From Terasakiella pusilla DSM 6293 (GTDB lineage: Bacteria > Pseudomonadota > Alphaproteobacteria > Rhodospirillales > Terasakiellaceae), in contig NZ_JHYO01000011.1 in assembly GCF_000688235.1 (NCBI RefSeq), forward strand, positions 62,001-126,000: a stretch of 64,000 bases of DNA, in the 5' to 3' direction. A program made the position numbers and the translations under genes. The stretch's first letter is position 1. Each line of letters begins with the position of its first letter. Shown here piece after piece: positions 43,916 to 53,277 of the stretch. Under the pieces are notes generated by a model. That model did no database searches. It saw only the letters and a program-made list of their open reading frames with translations, and had not been told where the DNA came from.

Positions 43916-45802
43916 ATGACGGCAAAGTATGGAGAATTACAGTCCTTTATCGCAGCCAATGATTGGCAAGGGGTGATCGGGGTTTGTGAGCAGGAGTCTT
44001 CCAAAGAAGAGTTTGATCCGTTTTATGTTTATGCAAGGGCGTTTGCGGCCTTTGTGGAAGACGATATTGCCCAAGCCTATCTCTTGGGGGAAGAAGCCCT
44101 GAGGTTGCTGCCGAACGCGGCACAAGTGGCAGACTTCATGTCCGTTGTCGCCGTATATGCGGGCAAAAGCAAAGACTCTTATTATTTCTCCAAGGTCAAA
44201 GGGACGCTACAAGACGATCCGGATATTGCAGCAGTTTTTCCCAGTGATTTAATTCCCAAATATGGCGAAGTGCTTTCAACAGTTGTTGACAAGCCGCTTT
44301 TACTGCGTGGGGTAAAAGCCTATCGAGACAATGAGCTTGATAAGGCAGAAAACTGGTTTCGCCAGCACATCATTTTGAATCCTGAAGATTTACAGGGCCA
44401 TCAGGCTTTAATCGAATGTCTGGTTCTTGAGGAAAGATACCGGGGGGCGATTGAGGCTTTGCGTTCAGCTTTGCATATTATTCCTAACAATGCCGAGCTT
44501 TTGAGTCGGGAAGCGGTGTTGCTGACTCAATTGGGTATGTTTCAGGATGCGGCAGCTTGCCACCGATATGCGCAAAGGCTGGCGCCAAATGATGCCGTTA
44601 TTGCGGCAAATTATTGTTTGGATGTCTTGGAAGATCCCGAGTGTAGTATCGAAACTATCGTTGGCTTACATCAGGCATGGTGGGATAAGTTTGCATTTAA
44701 ACCGAAAGGGAACGCACCTAAGGCTGATCCTGATAAAAAGGTTTTGACGGTAACTTGTGTTGTCGTCGGTATTGAAACAATGCGATTTGGTGCGACGCTG
44801 GCTCTTGCGTTGGCACACCGCGACCCCGGGCGATACAATTTTGTTGGTTTGGGACATGGTGAAATCGAAGAGCCGCGAAACAGTCTATATAAAAAGGCGT
44901 TTGACGATTGGCGCTCAATTAGTATTGATGACCCTTACACTTTGCAGGAAATCATTCAGGCGTTTGATACAGATATTCTGATTAACTGCGTTGGACTTAA
45001 ACAGCCGGAAATGCTTCGTGTCATGGGCGCCCGCCTTGCTCCGGTGCAAATGCTATATGCACCTGCTGTTTTGGCAGGTGAGCCACAAGGTATTGATGCG
45101 CAGATAACAGGGTCCGCATTGGTTGCCCGCGAAAAGAAATATGTCTTTGATGTTGGCTATGCGGTTTCAAATATCGAGCAAGGGGATGAAAAGGGAGTGC
45201 TGGGCGTGGAGCGCTCATCTGGCTCGGTATTTACATTCGGTGCAGACGCAAGTTTTGCTGAATTGAATGGGCGTACTGTTGAGACATGGGTGCGTATCCT
45301 GAACGAGGTCCCCAATAGTATGCTTTTGTTGCGCAATCACGACTTTGAGCGACCGGAGAACTCTACTTTACTGATGGAGAAGTTTGGTAATTTTGGCATG
45401 GCCCATCGGGTTGATATTATGGCCAGCGCCACCTTTAGAGAATTTGCGCGTGAAATTGATGTGCTGTTAATGCCTGCACGAACCCAGCGTTATTATTTGG
45501 CGGCAGAAGCCTTGAATGCTGGTGTACCTGTTGTTGTGAATGAACAGTGGGATGCGGTTGTTGGTGCGGTCACAGATATTTGTAAGAACAATAATGCGGC
45601 GGAAAATATGTTGGCTCAAGATGAGGACCAATATGTTGCGCACAGCGTTTATTGGGCAGGCGAGGAAGCAAAGCGTGCCGAGTTACGAAACACGCTGCCT
45701 TTAAATCTAAATAACGGGAATTACTGCAATAACCGTCAGAGAATGGAGGAATTGTCTGATGTTCTTGAGAGGTATTGGGCAGAGGCCGTAAAGAGAGCGT
45801 GA
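43916..45802 (+). CDS. flmG: FlmG-like flagellin glycosyltransferase: TPR plus GT41-type domain
   Basis: 628 residues. Residues 1-235 are tetratricopeptide-like helices (FVEDDIAQAYLLGEEALRLL, DNELDKAENWFRQHIILNPE, YRGAIEALRSALHIIPNN). From about 270 comes a GT41/SPINDLY-like transferase: LAPVQMLYAPAVLAGEPQGI, FTFGADASFAELNGRTVETW, LNEVPNSMLLLRN, AAEALNAGVPVVV. The Lys conserved in O-GlcNAc transferases in the N..KI.P.T..TW segment appears to be Ala, which fits a different sugar donor. Caulobacter FlmG, with the same layout, moves pseudaminic acid to flagellin. Here CMP-legionaminic acid is the likely donor. Its stop overlaps the maf start. Confidence 0.78.
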   Translation: MTAKYGELQSFIAANDWQGVIGVCEQESSKEEFDPFYVYARAFAAFVEDDIAQAYLLGEEALRLLPNAAQVADFMSVVAVYAGKSKDSYYFSKVKGTLQDDPDIAAVFPSDLIPKYGEVLSTVVDKPLLLRGVKAYRDNELDKAENWFRQHIILNPEDLQGHQALIECLVLEERYRGAIEALRSALHIIPNNAELLSREAVLLTQLGMFQDAAACHRYAQRLAPNDAVIAANYCLDVLEDPECSIETIVGLHQAWWDKFAFKPKGNAPKADPDKKVLTVTCVVVGIETMRFGATLALALAHRDPGRYNFVGLGHGEIEEPRNSLYKKAFDDWRSISIDDPYTLQEIIQAFDTDILINCVGLKQPEMLRVMGARLAPVQMLYAPAVLAGEPQGIDAQITGSALVAREKKYVFDVGYAVSNIEQGDEKGVLGVERSSGSVFTFGADASFAELNGRTVETWVRILNEVPNSMLLLRNHDFERPENSTLLMEKFGNFGMAHRVDIMASATFREFAREIDVLLMPARTQRYYLAAEALNAGVPVVVNEQWDAVVGAVTDICKNNNAAENMLAQDEDQYVAHSVYWAGEEAKRAELRNTLPLNLNNGNYCNNRQRMEELSDVLERYWAEAVKRA

Positions 45803-47847
45803 TGACTAGCTTACGAGATCGAAATATTTCCTTTTTTAAGGAAAAAGACGAAAAAATATTCAAATTAATCGAAGATCGGTTGCCGTTTCTAAGTGTCGAG
45901 AGCTTGGTTTATGACGAAAAGGGAAGACCTGTTAATATCCGGCTGGGGGATATCAACCTTTATGGTAAGGATGGTCCTACTTATGCAGAAAGGCAGGTTA
46001 GAGATTTTTTTGAGAAACCAAACCGCCTAGCTTTTAAAAATCCTAACCATTGTAATCTCTCTGACATTAGCTTCGGTCTTTATCGGCACATCCAGAAGTT
46101 TGCAATGGGCCGTAAGCTGGACAGCAATTGGATTGCAAATTTGCAAGTTGTGGACAGTGGATTTTTTGTCTGTAGCGGTATTGGTTTAGGGTATCATCTG
46201 AAGGACATTGTAGAGAAAGCGGATGTCCGGTTGTTTATCTTTTCAGAGCCAGTGGCAGAATTCTTTTTGTTCTCGTTAGATGTTGTGGATTGGGAAGAAA
46301 TTTATCGGATTGCCGAGGAAAAAGAAGCCAAAATTCAGTTGCTCTTGACGGGGTCTGCTACAGAGTTGGCGCGTCGCATCGAGGGGATTATCCGTCACTA
46401 TGGTGGCACCTTTTTGGAGGGAAGCTACTTCTACGCTCACTATGGATCATGGGATGTTCAGCAGACATTGAATATCCTACGAGGTCGCATGGAAGGATAT
46501 TTGATCTCATCGGGCTTTTATGAAGATGAATTGCTGATGATGACAAACACTTACTATAATTTTCAGCATTCTAAATTCCGATTTATTAGAAACCAGAAAG
46601 TCTTACAGGAGGAGTATCCGGTTTTTGTAATTGGTTCTGGTCCGTCACTTGAGAACAATCTGGAAGATATTAAGAAATGGCGGGATCGGGCGGTCATTAT
46701 TTCGTGCGGTACGACAATCCGATTGTTGTTGAAAAACGGTATTCGGCCAGACATTCATATTGAGAATGAGAATGGGTGGAAGACAGAAGAAATTTTGCGG
46801 ACGGTGAAAGAAGAATATGGTTTAGACAATATTGTCTTAGCTTGTTCGTCAACAACTTACCCCGGTGTTCAAGAACTGTTTGATGAGGTTTGGATTTATG
46901 TGCGGCCAGCCTTAAGTTCCACAAGTATGTTTGCAACTCCAGCAGACTCCATCACTGGGGTTGGTCCCATGGTTGTAAATGCGGGGGCAGGCGTTGCTTA
47001 CAATATAGGTTTTCGTAAGATTTATCTTTTCGGTGCAGACTGTGGTAAAGCAAAGGATGCGGCTTCTCATCATAAGGATGCACTTTATCATGATGAACTG
47101 GGTAAGAAGCTCGGTTTTACAAAGGAAAATCTAGATAAAGTTTATATTCGAAAAGTGGAAGGGAATTTTGGCGGGGAGTTTTGGACCTCCCATTTTCTTG
47201 ATATGTCCCGTATTTTCCTTTCGGATTTGAATAGAGAAGGTGCTTCTATGGTGAATTGTAGCCGGGGGGCAAAAATTGATGGGGTGCCAGCCTTGTCGAG
47301 TGCTGCGATTAACCTTGAAGGGGTTACACCGAATAAGCAGGCGCAGGTTCTTGAAAAAATTCGGGGTCAATTTAAAGAATTTGAGCCGAGTGAAAAGATT
47401 GATTTTGAGAAAATGGCGAATTGCGTTAAAGCCTGCCAAAGGTTTAAAGACGCTTTGTCAGATAAAATTCGGCCACTCATTGGCGAAGTTGATAATTATT
47501 GGGTGGTTGAGCAGGCGTTAAAGGAATTTTGGACAGATAATCTGAGTGAATTCCGGGGAATTTTGATGGTTATCAATGGCTCCTATAGCAATATGATCCG
47601 TTTGGCGTCATTTTTGGGAAGCCGAATTGTAGATATTGATCTACGAAAAGAGTTTATCGCTGACTCGCTTGAGAAGTATCTTGAGTTATGTCATTGGATG
47701 GCGGATGAACTGCAGGATGTGTATTCTCAAATGGCAAACGGTGTTGACCGTGTAAAGGTACCAGAACCATATGAAGGCGGTTTTAAGAAGCATGTGTCTG
47801 AGGCGGCCGCGGAACAGGTTAAAATTGATTTGGCTGAGCTTGGTTAG
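45802..47847 (+). CDS. maf: Maf (DUF115/MptE-like) flagellin glycosyltransferase
   Basis: 681 residues from ATG 45802, overlapping the stop of the previous gene by one base (TGATG). The central MAF domain (about 265-500) is clear: FVIGSGPSLENNLEDIKKWR, RAVIISCGTTIRLLLKNGIR, PDIHIENENGWKTEEIL, KIYLFGADCGK. Flanking helical domains match the Magnetospirillum Maf architecture. Maf enzymes transfer legionaminic or pseudaminic acid to Ser/Thr of flagellin in the cytoplasm. It forms one transcription unit with the FlmG-like gene. Its terminator has been split by an insertion element. Confidence 0.92.
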   Translation: MTSLRDRNISFFKEKDEKIFKLIEDRLPFLSVESLVYDEKGRPVNIRLGDINLYGKDGPTYAERQVRDFFEKPNRLAFKNPNHCNLSDISFGLYRHIQKFAMGRKLDSNWIANLQVVDSGFFVCSGIGLGYHLKDIVEKADVRLFIFSEPVAEFFLFSLDVVDWEEIYRIAEEKEAKIQLLLTGSATELARRIEGIIRHYGGTFLEGSYFYAHYGSWDVQQTLNILRGRMEGYLISSGFYEDELLMMTNTYYNFQHSKFRFIRNQKVLQEEYPVFVIGSGPSLENNLEDIKKWRDRAVIISCGTTIRLLLKNGIRPDIHIENENGWKTEEILRTVKEEYGLDNIVLACSSTTYPGVQELFDEVWIYVRPALSSTSMFATPADSITGVGPMVVNAGAGVAYNIGFRKIYLFGADCGKAKDAASHHKDALYHDELGKKLGFTKENLDKVYIRKVEGNFGGEFWTSHFLDMSRIFLSDLNREGASMVNCSRGAKIDGVPALSSAAINLEGVTPNKQAQVLEKIRGQFKEFEPSEKIDFEKMANCVKACQRFKDALSDKIRPLIGEVDNYWVVEQALKEFWTDNLSEFRGILMVINGSYSNMIRLASFLGSRIVDIDLRKEFIADSLEKYLELCHWMADELQDVYSQMANGVDRVKVPEPYEGGFKKHVSEAAAEQVKIDLAELG

Positions 47848-47873
47848 CCATATTATTTGTTGATGTAAAAAAA

Positions 47874-47895
47874 TGGGGAGCTTTACGGCTCCCCT
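47874..47895. repeat. Left copy of a 22-base direct repeat containing a terminator stem
   Basis: Contains the stem GGGGAGC/GCTCCCC. It is preceded by A7 but has no T-tract after it, so it can only terminate leftward transcription. One mismatch to the copy at 49069. Confidence 0.85.
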
Positions 47896-49068
47896 CAGAC
47901 CGCTGAAAAACTCCGCCATTTAGGTGGGGTTTGTTCTTTTATGGATAGATTTTCACAAATTCCATTGGTCAGTCATTCTTTTCTAACATAGAGTAATTAC
48001 GCCATATGAGCTGCTTCCAGCTTTAAATGTCGCCATATGAGCCTGAGCCGAGCCAGAATCAGGGCTATTTTCTTTATATTTTGGGCAGCGGCTGCCAACA
48101 GGCACTGTTCTTTGACTTTTTTTTGAGTCCACGCAGCCGAGCATAGCGATGTCCATGCAGTTGTTTGGCATCGGCAAAACTGCGTTCGACCGTTTCCTTT
48201 CTGCGTTTATAAATGGCCTTGCCCCAAGGCGTTAAACGGTTCTGGTCGATTTTGTCTTTGAAATCTTGCCAGACATAACGCGTGAGTACTTTGACATGGT
48301 TGGCGCTGCTGGTGCATTGGCTCACAAAGGGGCAGGTTTTGCACTGTTTGCCATCACTTTTATATTCGCGATAACCCAAACGATTGGTGGTACTGTATGT
48401 GAGGATCTGTCCACCGGGGCATTTGTAGCCATCAATGCCAGGCAGATACTCATACTGGCGTTTGTAGAAATAGCCCTTGCGGTGCGTATAGGACGGCGAT
48501 AGCCGATAACAGCTTGGACCTCACGCTCATGTAAACCTTTGCAAATCCCGGCTGTCATATAACCCGCATCCAACCCCACGGCCTTGGGTTCAAAGCCGAA
48601 CTTTTCACAATGTTCATCCAGTCGTGACAGATATGCAATGCTGTCATGAACGTTGCCCGCTGTGACATGGGTGTCGGTGATAATGGCATGCTTGCCTTCC
48701 ACGGTGCGATGATCCAGATAGAAGAACCCTTTGGGCTTGCCCTCACGTACCATATAACCGCTGTCTTTGTCGGTTTTGCTGACTTTAGTCTCTTTCATCT
48801 CTGGTTTGCGCACCTCCTTCTTTATGGTCTTTTTGCGATAGGCCGCACGATCTTCATCTATGGCCTTGTCCAACGCTTCCAGATAGTCGGCTTGGGATTT
48901 GGCGAGCATTTCAATATGCGCATTAATTTTACGCAAAAGATGGTTGGACGGAACCAGACTATCCAGACTGACCATCTCAAGTTCCGTTTGTTGAGGACCG
49001 CGTTTTTTTTAGCATTCCCTATTGAATCACAAAGGCCCCGCATAAGCGAGACCTTTGTCAGCAGTCTG
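47896..49068 (-). mobile_element. Decayed IS1182-family insertion sequence
   Basis: A 1,173-base element bounded by imperfect terminal inverted repeats: CAGACCGCTGAAAAA on the left and CAGACTGCTGACAAA as read inward from the right (13 of 15 match). It is flanked by 22-base direct repeats with one mismatch. The transposase inside is internally deleted and frameshifted. A full-length element of this family would be about 1.6 kb. From memory the family can give long target duplications. It lies between the convergent maf and flgL genes. Confidence 0.8.
47997..49015 (-). pseudogene. IS1182-family transposase, broken
   Basis: Fragments recognisable as IS1182 transposase: SLDSLVPSNHLLRKIN (N-terminus), SGYMVREGKPKGFFYLDHRT, DTHVTAGNVHDS, VGLDAGYMTAGICKGLHERE, and a Cys-rich part (QCKTCPFVSQC) before RRKETVERSFADAKQLHGHR. 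Defects: an extra A in a run of eight at 49003-49010; an internal deletion of roughly 140 residues right after LLRKIN; a missing base after IGYRRP near 48490; and an extra A in the A-run near 48120. Two of the indels lie in homopolymers, so sequencing error could explain those, but not the deletion. No active enzyme can be made. Confidence 0.85.
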
Positions 49069-49090
49069 TGGGGAGCTTTGCGGCTCCCCT
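49069..49090. repeat. Right copy of the 22-base direct repeat with terminator stem
   Basis: Same stem GGGGAGC/GCTCCCC, here followed by T7, so it can terminate rightward transcription only. The uninterrupted ancestor would have had A7 before and T7 after one stem: a bidirectional terminator for maf and flgL. Confidence 0.85.
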
Positions 49091-49107
49091 TTTTTTGATC
49101 TGTCTTT

Positions 49108-50637
49108 TTACAAGAAGTTTGATAGTCCTAGGTTTTGGGTTCTTGCAAGAACCTGGTATGAGGCTTGCAAAGCTCGGTCGATGTCGAGCAGTTCTGTCAT
49201 GGCCTCAAGTTTGTCTATGTCTTCTACTTCCCCGATAGAGGTTTGGAGAAAGTTAATGGTCTGGGTTTCCCGTTGAATGGAGCCCTTGATTTGTTGGCGA
49301 TTGAAAGCGTTATCAAAGCGCAGTTGTTCGATACTTTCTGTGGTTTCCGCCCCGTAGGGAGGGGCACCGTCTGTTGGAAAGTTGAGCGCTGAATCCATGA
49401 GCCAAATTGCTTCGTCTGTACGCTCGGTGTTTTGGTCTAGGCCGCCGGCTGTGCCAAATTCGCCTTGCGCGATGATAGATAAGGCACGGATTGCTTTGTC
49501 AAACGCAGGGTTTAATGCATTTGTGTTGACGTCAATGGTGCGGTTTTCATCAATGCGATGTCTGGTTTCCATTAAATCGCCATTGTAGTAATTGGCAAGT
49601 TTGATTTCGCCTGCCTGTGCACCACCAGAGGCATTGCCGATTGTTTCATCAACCGTGATGGAGCTCCCATCAGCACTTACAGAACGAACGGTTACTGTCA
49701 TGGTGTTGTTCCCGGAACCCGAGTTGATCTCGATGGTTGCAGGTACTTGGATGTCACTAAAGGTGCCGGCACCACCTGCGGCAGTGATCGTTGATCCGGC
49801 GTAGGTCATCGTATCAGTGATGATTTTGTCTGTATCCGACCCTTTTTTTAAGGTGAAAGTGTCGAGCGATGTTTCGTCTGTTAGGTCTTTACGATTGACG
49901 CGGATATATCCGGTTGTTGTATCAACTTCGCTAATCGTCCACGTACCATCGTTGGCCGTTCCGCCTGATATGGTGATGCTTGACCCGGCTTTGAAAGTGC
50001 CATAATCCGCCGGGGCGTAACCTGCAAGGTCCAACTCGACATATTGGTTATTACCCGTCCCGCCAAGGGTTGCGGTAATATTATCGGCCACCCCAAATTC
50101 AGATATAAGGGCATCGCGGGTTTCAGGAAACTTTGTTGTATCACCATTCCATTTAGACTGGAAATCTGCCAAGTTATCGCCGAGTTTTAGGTCTACAGGT
50201 GCAGAAGATGTTCTTGAGCCTGAAAACAGGTAGCGACCTGCAACCGATTCATTCAGAAACCCCTGGATGTCGCGAAGCGCTTGATAAGCGAATTTTTGTA
50301 CTTGGGCGACTTGTTCGGCATCACGGCGTTCTCCTGCACCATAGTCCGAAAGCATGTCATACATATTTCGAACTGTGTCTTCCACCCCTACAAGGGCAAT
50401 ATCTTGGGATTGCAGGCGTAAGTCGACAACTTCGTTGTTATTGTTGTAGCTTTTCGACTGGTTCAGTAAATGCTCTAATCTGACCAGCCGTTCTGATTGG
50501 TCTGGAATACCCGCGTATTGCTGTGTTTTCTTTTCAGTTGCAACGGCGATTTGCGCATCAAACAGGTTGCTTTGTAACTTGAAAAGGTGCGAGTTCAAGA
50601 GCTGGTGGTGCGCAAAGTTTGCTAATCTGTTAACCAT
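49108..50637 (-). CDS. flgL: Hook-filament junction protein FlgL (HAP3)
   Basis: 509 residues with flagellin-like ends: ANFAHHQLLNSHLFKLQSNL, DAQIAVATEKKTQQYAGIPD, FLNESVAGRYLFSGSRTSSA at the N-terminus, and LLDIDRALQASYQVLARTQN at the C-terminus. The inserted middle (about 190-370) is Thr/Gly/Ser-rich and beta-like. E. coli FlgL has 317 residues, so this is a long version. It joins FlgK to the filament. Last gene of the flgI operon, 11 bases past flgK. Its terminator has been disrupted by the insertion element. Confidence 0.9.
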   Translation of the reverse strand: MVNRLANFAHHQLLNSHLFKLQSNLFDAQIAVATEKKTQQYAGIPDQSERLVRLEHLLNQSKSYNNNNEVVDLRLQSQDIALVGVEDTVRNMYDMLSDYGAGERRDAEQVAQVQKFAYQALRDIQGFLNESVAGRYLFSGSRTSSAPVDLKLGDNLADFQSKWNGDTTKFPETRDALISEFGVADNITATLGGTGNNQYVELDLAGYAPADYGTFKAGSSITISGGTANDGTWTISEVDTTTGYIRVNRKDLTDETSLDTFTLKKGSDTDKIITDTMTYAGSTITAAGGAGTFSDIQVPATIEINSGSGNNTMTVTVRSVSADGSSITVDETIGNASGGAQAGEIKLANYYNGDLMETRHRIDENRTIDVNTNALNPAFDKAIRALSIIAQGEFGTAGGLDQNTERTDEAIWLMDSALNFPTDGAPPYGAETTESIEQLRFDNAFNRQQIKGSIQRETQTINFLQTSIGEVEDIDKLEAMTELLDIDRALQASYQVLARTQNLGLSNFL

Positions 50638-50648
50638 CTTACTATCTC

Positions 50649-52811
50649 CTACCTGACGGCACCTTCAAGGGTTTCAAACATTGTCTGGATGACACTGATG
50701 ATACGCGCCGCAGCGGAATATGCTTGTTCGTACAAGATAAGTTGCGACAACTCTTCATCCAAGTTTACACCCTTCTGGGAGTCATTTCTATGCGAAAGGC
50801 TGTTGACCAAGGAAGACTGGATCTCAACATCCAATTTGTTGTTGGCCGCTTGGGATGAACTAAGGGCTATAATAGAGGATGCGTAGTCGTTGAATGTTCC
50901 CGATGTCCCGCCAAGGCCACCGGCTCCAGAAAATGTTTGCTGGCTATTGAAAGCAGATGAAAAATCGCTGGCAATCTTATTGTCACCGGCACTGACATAG
51001 TATTCCCCGCCGGTGCCAAGCGATTCATCCCAGCGCAAGATCCCCCGTGAAATGTTGCTTGGGGTAGATTCAAGGTCACTGCGTACGCCTAAGGATTGGG
51101 CAACGCGCACGTTGGAGACGTCAAATCCGGTATTGCTTTTGAAGTTACCGTTCGCTTGAACAATTTCCATATTGTTCCCGGCTTCATTGGTGATCCGCAA
51201 GCGTTTGCCGTCACCTTCTGTTACGACGGTTGCGCGCACCCCAATGTTTTGGTCGTTAATTTGTTTCGCCATATTCTCCAGCGTGCCGGAGATGGGGACC
51301 GTACCCAGATTAGTTAGGGTTCCATTGCCGTTGTCGTCATAAAATGTCAGGGCGGAGCCACTTTCTGAATAGTTGGAGGACAAAATACCGGTTTCGTAGA
51401 TGTTTGTTCCCAGATCCTCGGTATAAAAGTCGTTTAGGCCGAAGAAGTCGGAGAAACCTGCGTGTGTATCGGTCACATTGACCCCGTCACCATAGAAGTT
51501 GATGGTGGCGTCTTGCATGTCCGACCCGGCAGCGGAGCCACTTTCATCTCGAAGGGTCAGGTAATTACTTGTATTATCCAGATTAATTTGCAGCTTACCA
51601 TCCACAAATTGAGCCGTGCCCCCGCCGGCGTTTGTATCAAGCCAGTTGTCAATGGTGGTGGAAACCTGATCCAGTGTCCAGGGTCCGGCCCCATGGTCTG
51701 CGGTTAGCAGAGTGTTCAAGGAGGCATTGGCAACCTGGTTTCCGTCCCCATCCATTACGGCAAGGCGGGTGTCACCACTCCCGAAGTCCATACGTTGTGC
51801 ACTGCTGTCGAGAAAGGCTGTGGTGCCACTCATGGACTGCTGTCCGGGGAAAGCGACGCCACGGTTATGAATCGCGTTCATGACATCGCGCAATGTACCG
51901 GCAAGTTCGTCCAATTCTGATTGCAGGCCCTGCAGCACGTCATCGCGCATGTCGATTAAGCCCTTGAGCTTACCGCCTTGAACATCGTTGGTGATATCAT
52001 TGCTTGTTACCTTTTCCCCGACATAAATCGGCGAGAAGTCGCCTTCTTCATGAGTGGTGACGGGGCTGACACTGGCGCCCAGATTATGGGCAATCCCTAC
52101 AGATTCTTCGTCAACCAATACCCGCCCACCTTTGGTGAAGACGGACATTTCGCCGTTGCTGCGTTCAAAGTAGGTGATGTCGATGAGTTTTGACAGTTCG
52201 TTCAATGCCATATCACGCTTGTCTCGCAGTGCAGATGTGTCATTGTTTGCGACGTCATTTCGAACGATTTTATGGTTCAGGTCGGCAATTTCCGCCAGAT
52301 GATTGTCAATTTCTTTTACAGTCTGATGAATGGAGTTATCAGCTTGTTTGCGCAAATCCTGAATGGAGTCCGTCATGTCTTGCAGCTGATAGGCGGCATT
52401 TTGTGCCCAGCGCACGACCTCGCTCTGTTCCAGCGAGCGTTCCGGTGTGACGGAGAGTTGTTCAAAAGCTGTGCTGAGTTGGGAGATCGTATGCGCGATA
52501 GAGCTGTTGTCGCCGGGGCTGCCGAAGACTTCTTGCAGTCGGTTGTAAAATGTCGTCTTAGAGTCAATGGCATAGAGATCGGACATCTCATCCCGTAAAT
52601 CACGCATGAGTTCTTCGTCGACAGCGCGACCGACGTCGGCGATGCGGACACCCGCGCCGACACCCGCAAGGACGTTGGTTTCAAACTGAACGATTTTACG
52701 CGAATAACCGGGGGTGTTCGCGTTGGCCACGTTGTCCGAAATCGTCCCTAATGCAGTTTGGGTGGCGAGTAGACCGCCCGCGGCGACGTTTAAAGCGTGA
52801 GTAATTGACAT
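50649..52811 (-). CDS. flgK: Hook-associated protein FlgK (HAP1)
   Basis: 720 residues: N-terminus SITHALNVAAGGLLATQTAL, SDNVANANTPGYSRKIVQFE; conserved LQEVFGSPGDNSSIAHTIS; and C-terminus GVNLDEELSQLILYEQAYSA with IISVIQTMFETLEGAVR. The Gly/Asp-rich central domains (about 300-600) are longer than in E. coli (547 residues in total). It forms the first junction ring at the hook tip. It lies between flgN and flgL in the sigma-54-driven flgI operon. Confidence 0.94.
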   Translation of the reverse strand: MSITHALNVAAGGLLATQTALGTISDNVANANTPGYSRKIVQFETNVLAGVGAGVRIADVGRAVDEELMRDLRDEMSDLYAIDSKTTFYNRLQEVFGSPGDNSSIAHTISQLSTAFEQLSVTPERSLEQSEVVRWAQNAAYQLQDMTDSIQDLRKQADNSIHQTVKEIDNHLAEIADLNHKIVRNDVANNDTSALRDKRDMALNELSKLIDITYFERSNGEMSVFTKGGRVLVDEESVGIAHNLGASVSPVTTHEEGDFSPIYVGEKVTSNDITNDVQGGKLKGLIDMRDDVLQGLQSELDELAGTLRDVMNAIHNRGVAFPGQQSMSGTTAFLDSSAQRMDFGSGDTRLAVMDGDGNQVANASLNTLLTADHGAGPWTLDQVSTTIDNWLDTNAGGGTAQFVDGKLQINLDNTSNYLTLRDESGSAAGSDMQDATINFYGDGVNVTDTHAGFSDFFGLNDFYTEDLGTNIYETGILSSNYSESGSALTFYDDNGNGTLTNLGTVPISGTLENMAKQINDQNIGVRATVVTEGDGKRLRITNEAGNNMEIVQANGNFKSNTGFDVSNVRVAQSLGVRSDLESTPSNISRGILRWDESLGTGGEYYVSAGDNKIASDFSSAFNSQQTFSGAGGLGGTSGTFNDYASSIIALSSSQAANNKLDVEIQSSLVNSLSHRNDSQKGVNLDEELSQLILYEQAYSAAARIISVIQTMFETLEGAVR

Positions 52812-52843
52812 TTTCTATCTCCCTTGTGTTCTACAAGGTTTCT

Positions 52844-53275
52844 TTAGAGGGTTTCATTAAGTGAAATCGGCGCAGTTGCTTCTGCTTTTACCCCGATATT
52901 GGCGTCTTGGGCGTAAGTTCCCGCGTGCGGTGTCATCTTTTTGGCGACATCGGCGAAGCGATAGAGTACACGGCGGTTCATCTCGATATTCATTTTCAGG
53001 ATACGGGCGTTTTGTGCGACCAGTTCATCCATCTCGTTACCGAGTTTTTTAAGGTTGGTGCGTGCATCTTCATCCACGTCGGCAAGACCGTTTCTTTCGC
53101 GTTCCAGCGCACGACAGTGGCGCTCGTAGAGGCGGCTAAGTTTATCTTTTTCGGCAAATGTTTCACCCAGCACTTTGGCGTCTTGCTTGTCGAGTGCGTC
53201 ATTTTCTTTTTGCAAGATTTCGATCATGCGTTCACAGACGTAAGTCAGTTCGGCTACGCGGTCGTTGATATCCAT
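52844..53275 (-). CDS. flgN: FlgN-type export chaperone
   Basis: 143 residues, all helical, with a FlgN-like long antiparallel pattern (RVAELTYVCERMIEILQKEN, KDKLSRLYERHCRALERERN, LGNEMDELVAQNARILKMNI). FlgN binds FlgK and FlgL and delivers them to the export gate. The sequence family is diverse; the call rests on helical pattern, length and its place directly before flgK. Confidence 0.75.
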   Translation of the reverse strand: MDINDRVAELTYVCERMIEILQKENDALDKQDAKVLGETFAEKDKLSRLYERHCRALERERNGLADVDEDARTNLKKLGNEMDELVAQNARILKMNIEMNRRVLYRFADVAKKMTPHAGTYAQDANIGVKAEATAPISLNETL

Positions 53276-53277
53276 AA

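Noticed and set aside
48100-48140. A-run in the transposase as a programmed frameshift site
   Set aside because: The same gene also has a large internal deletion and other indels, so plain decay, or homopolymer read error, is the simpler explanation.
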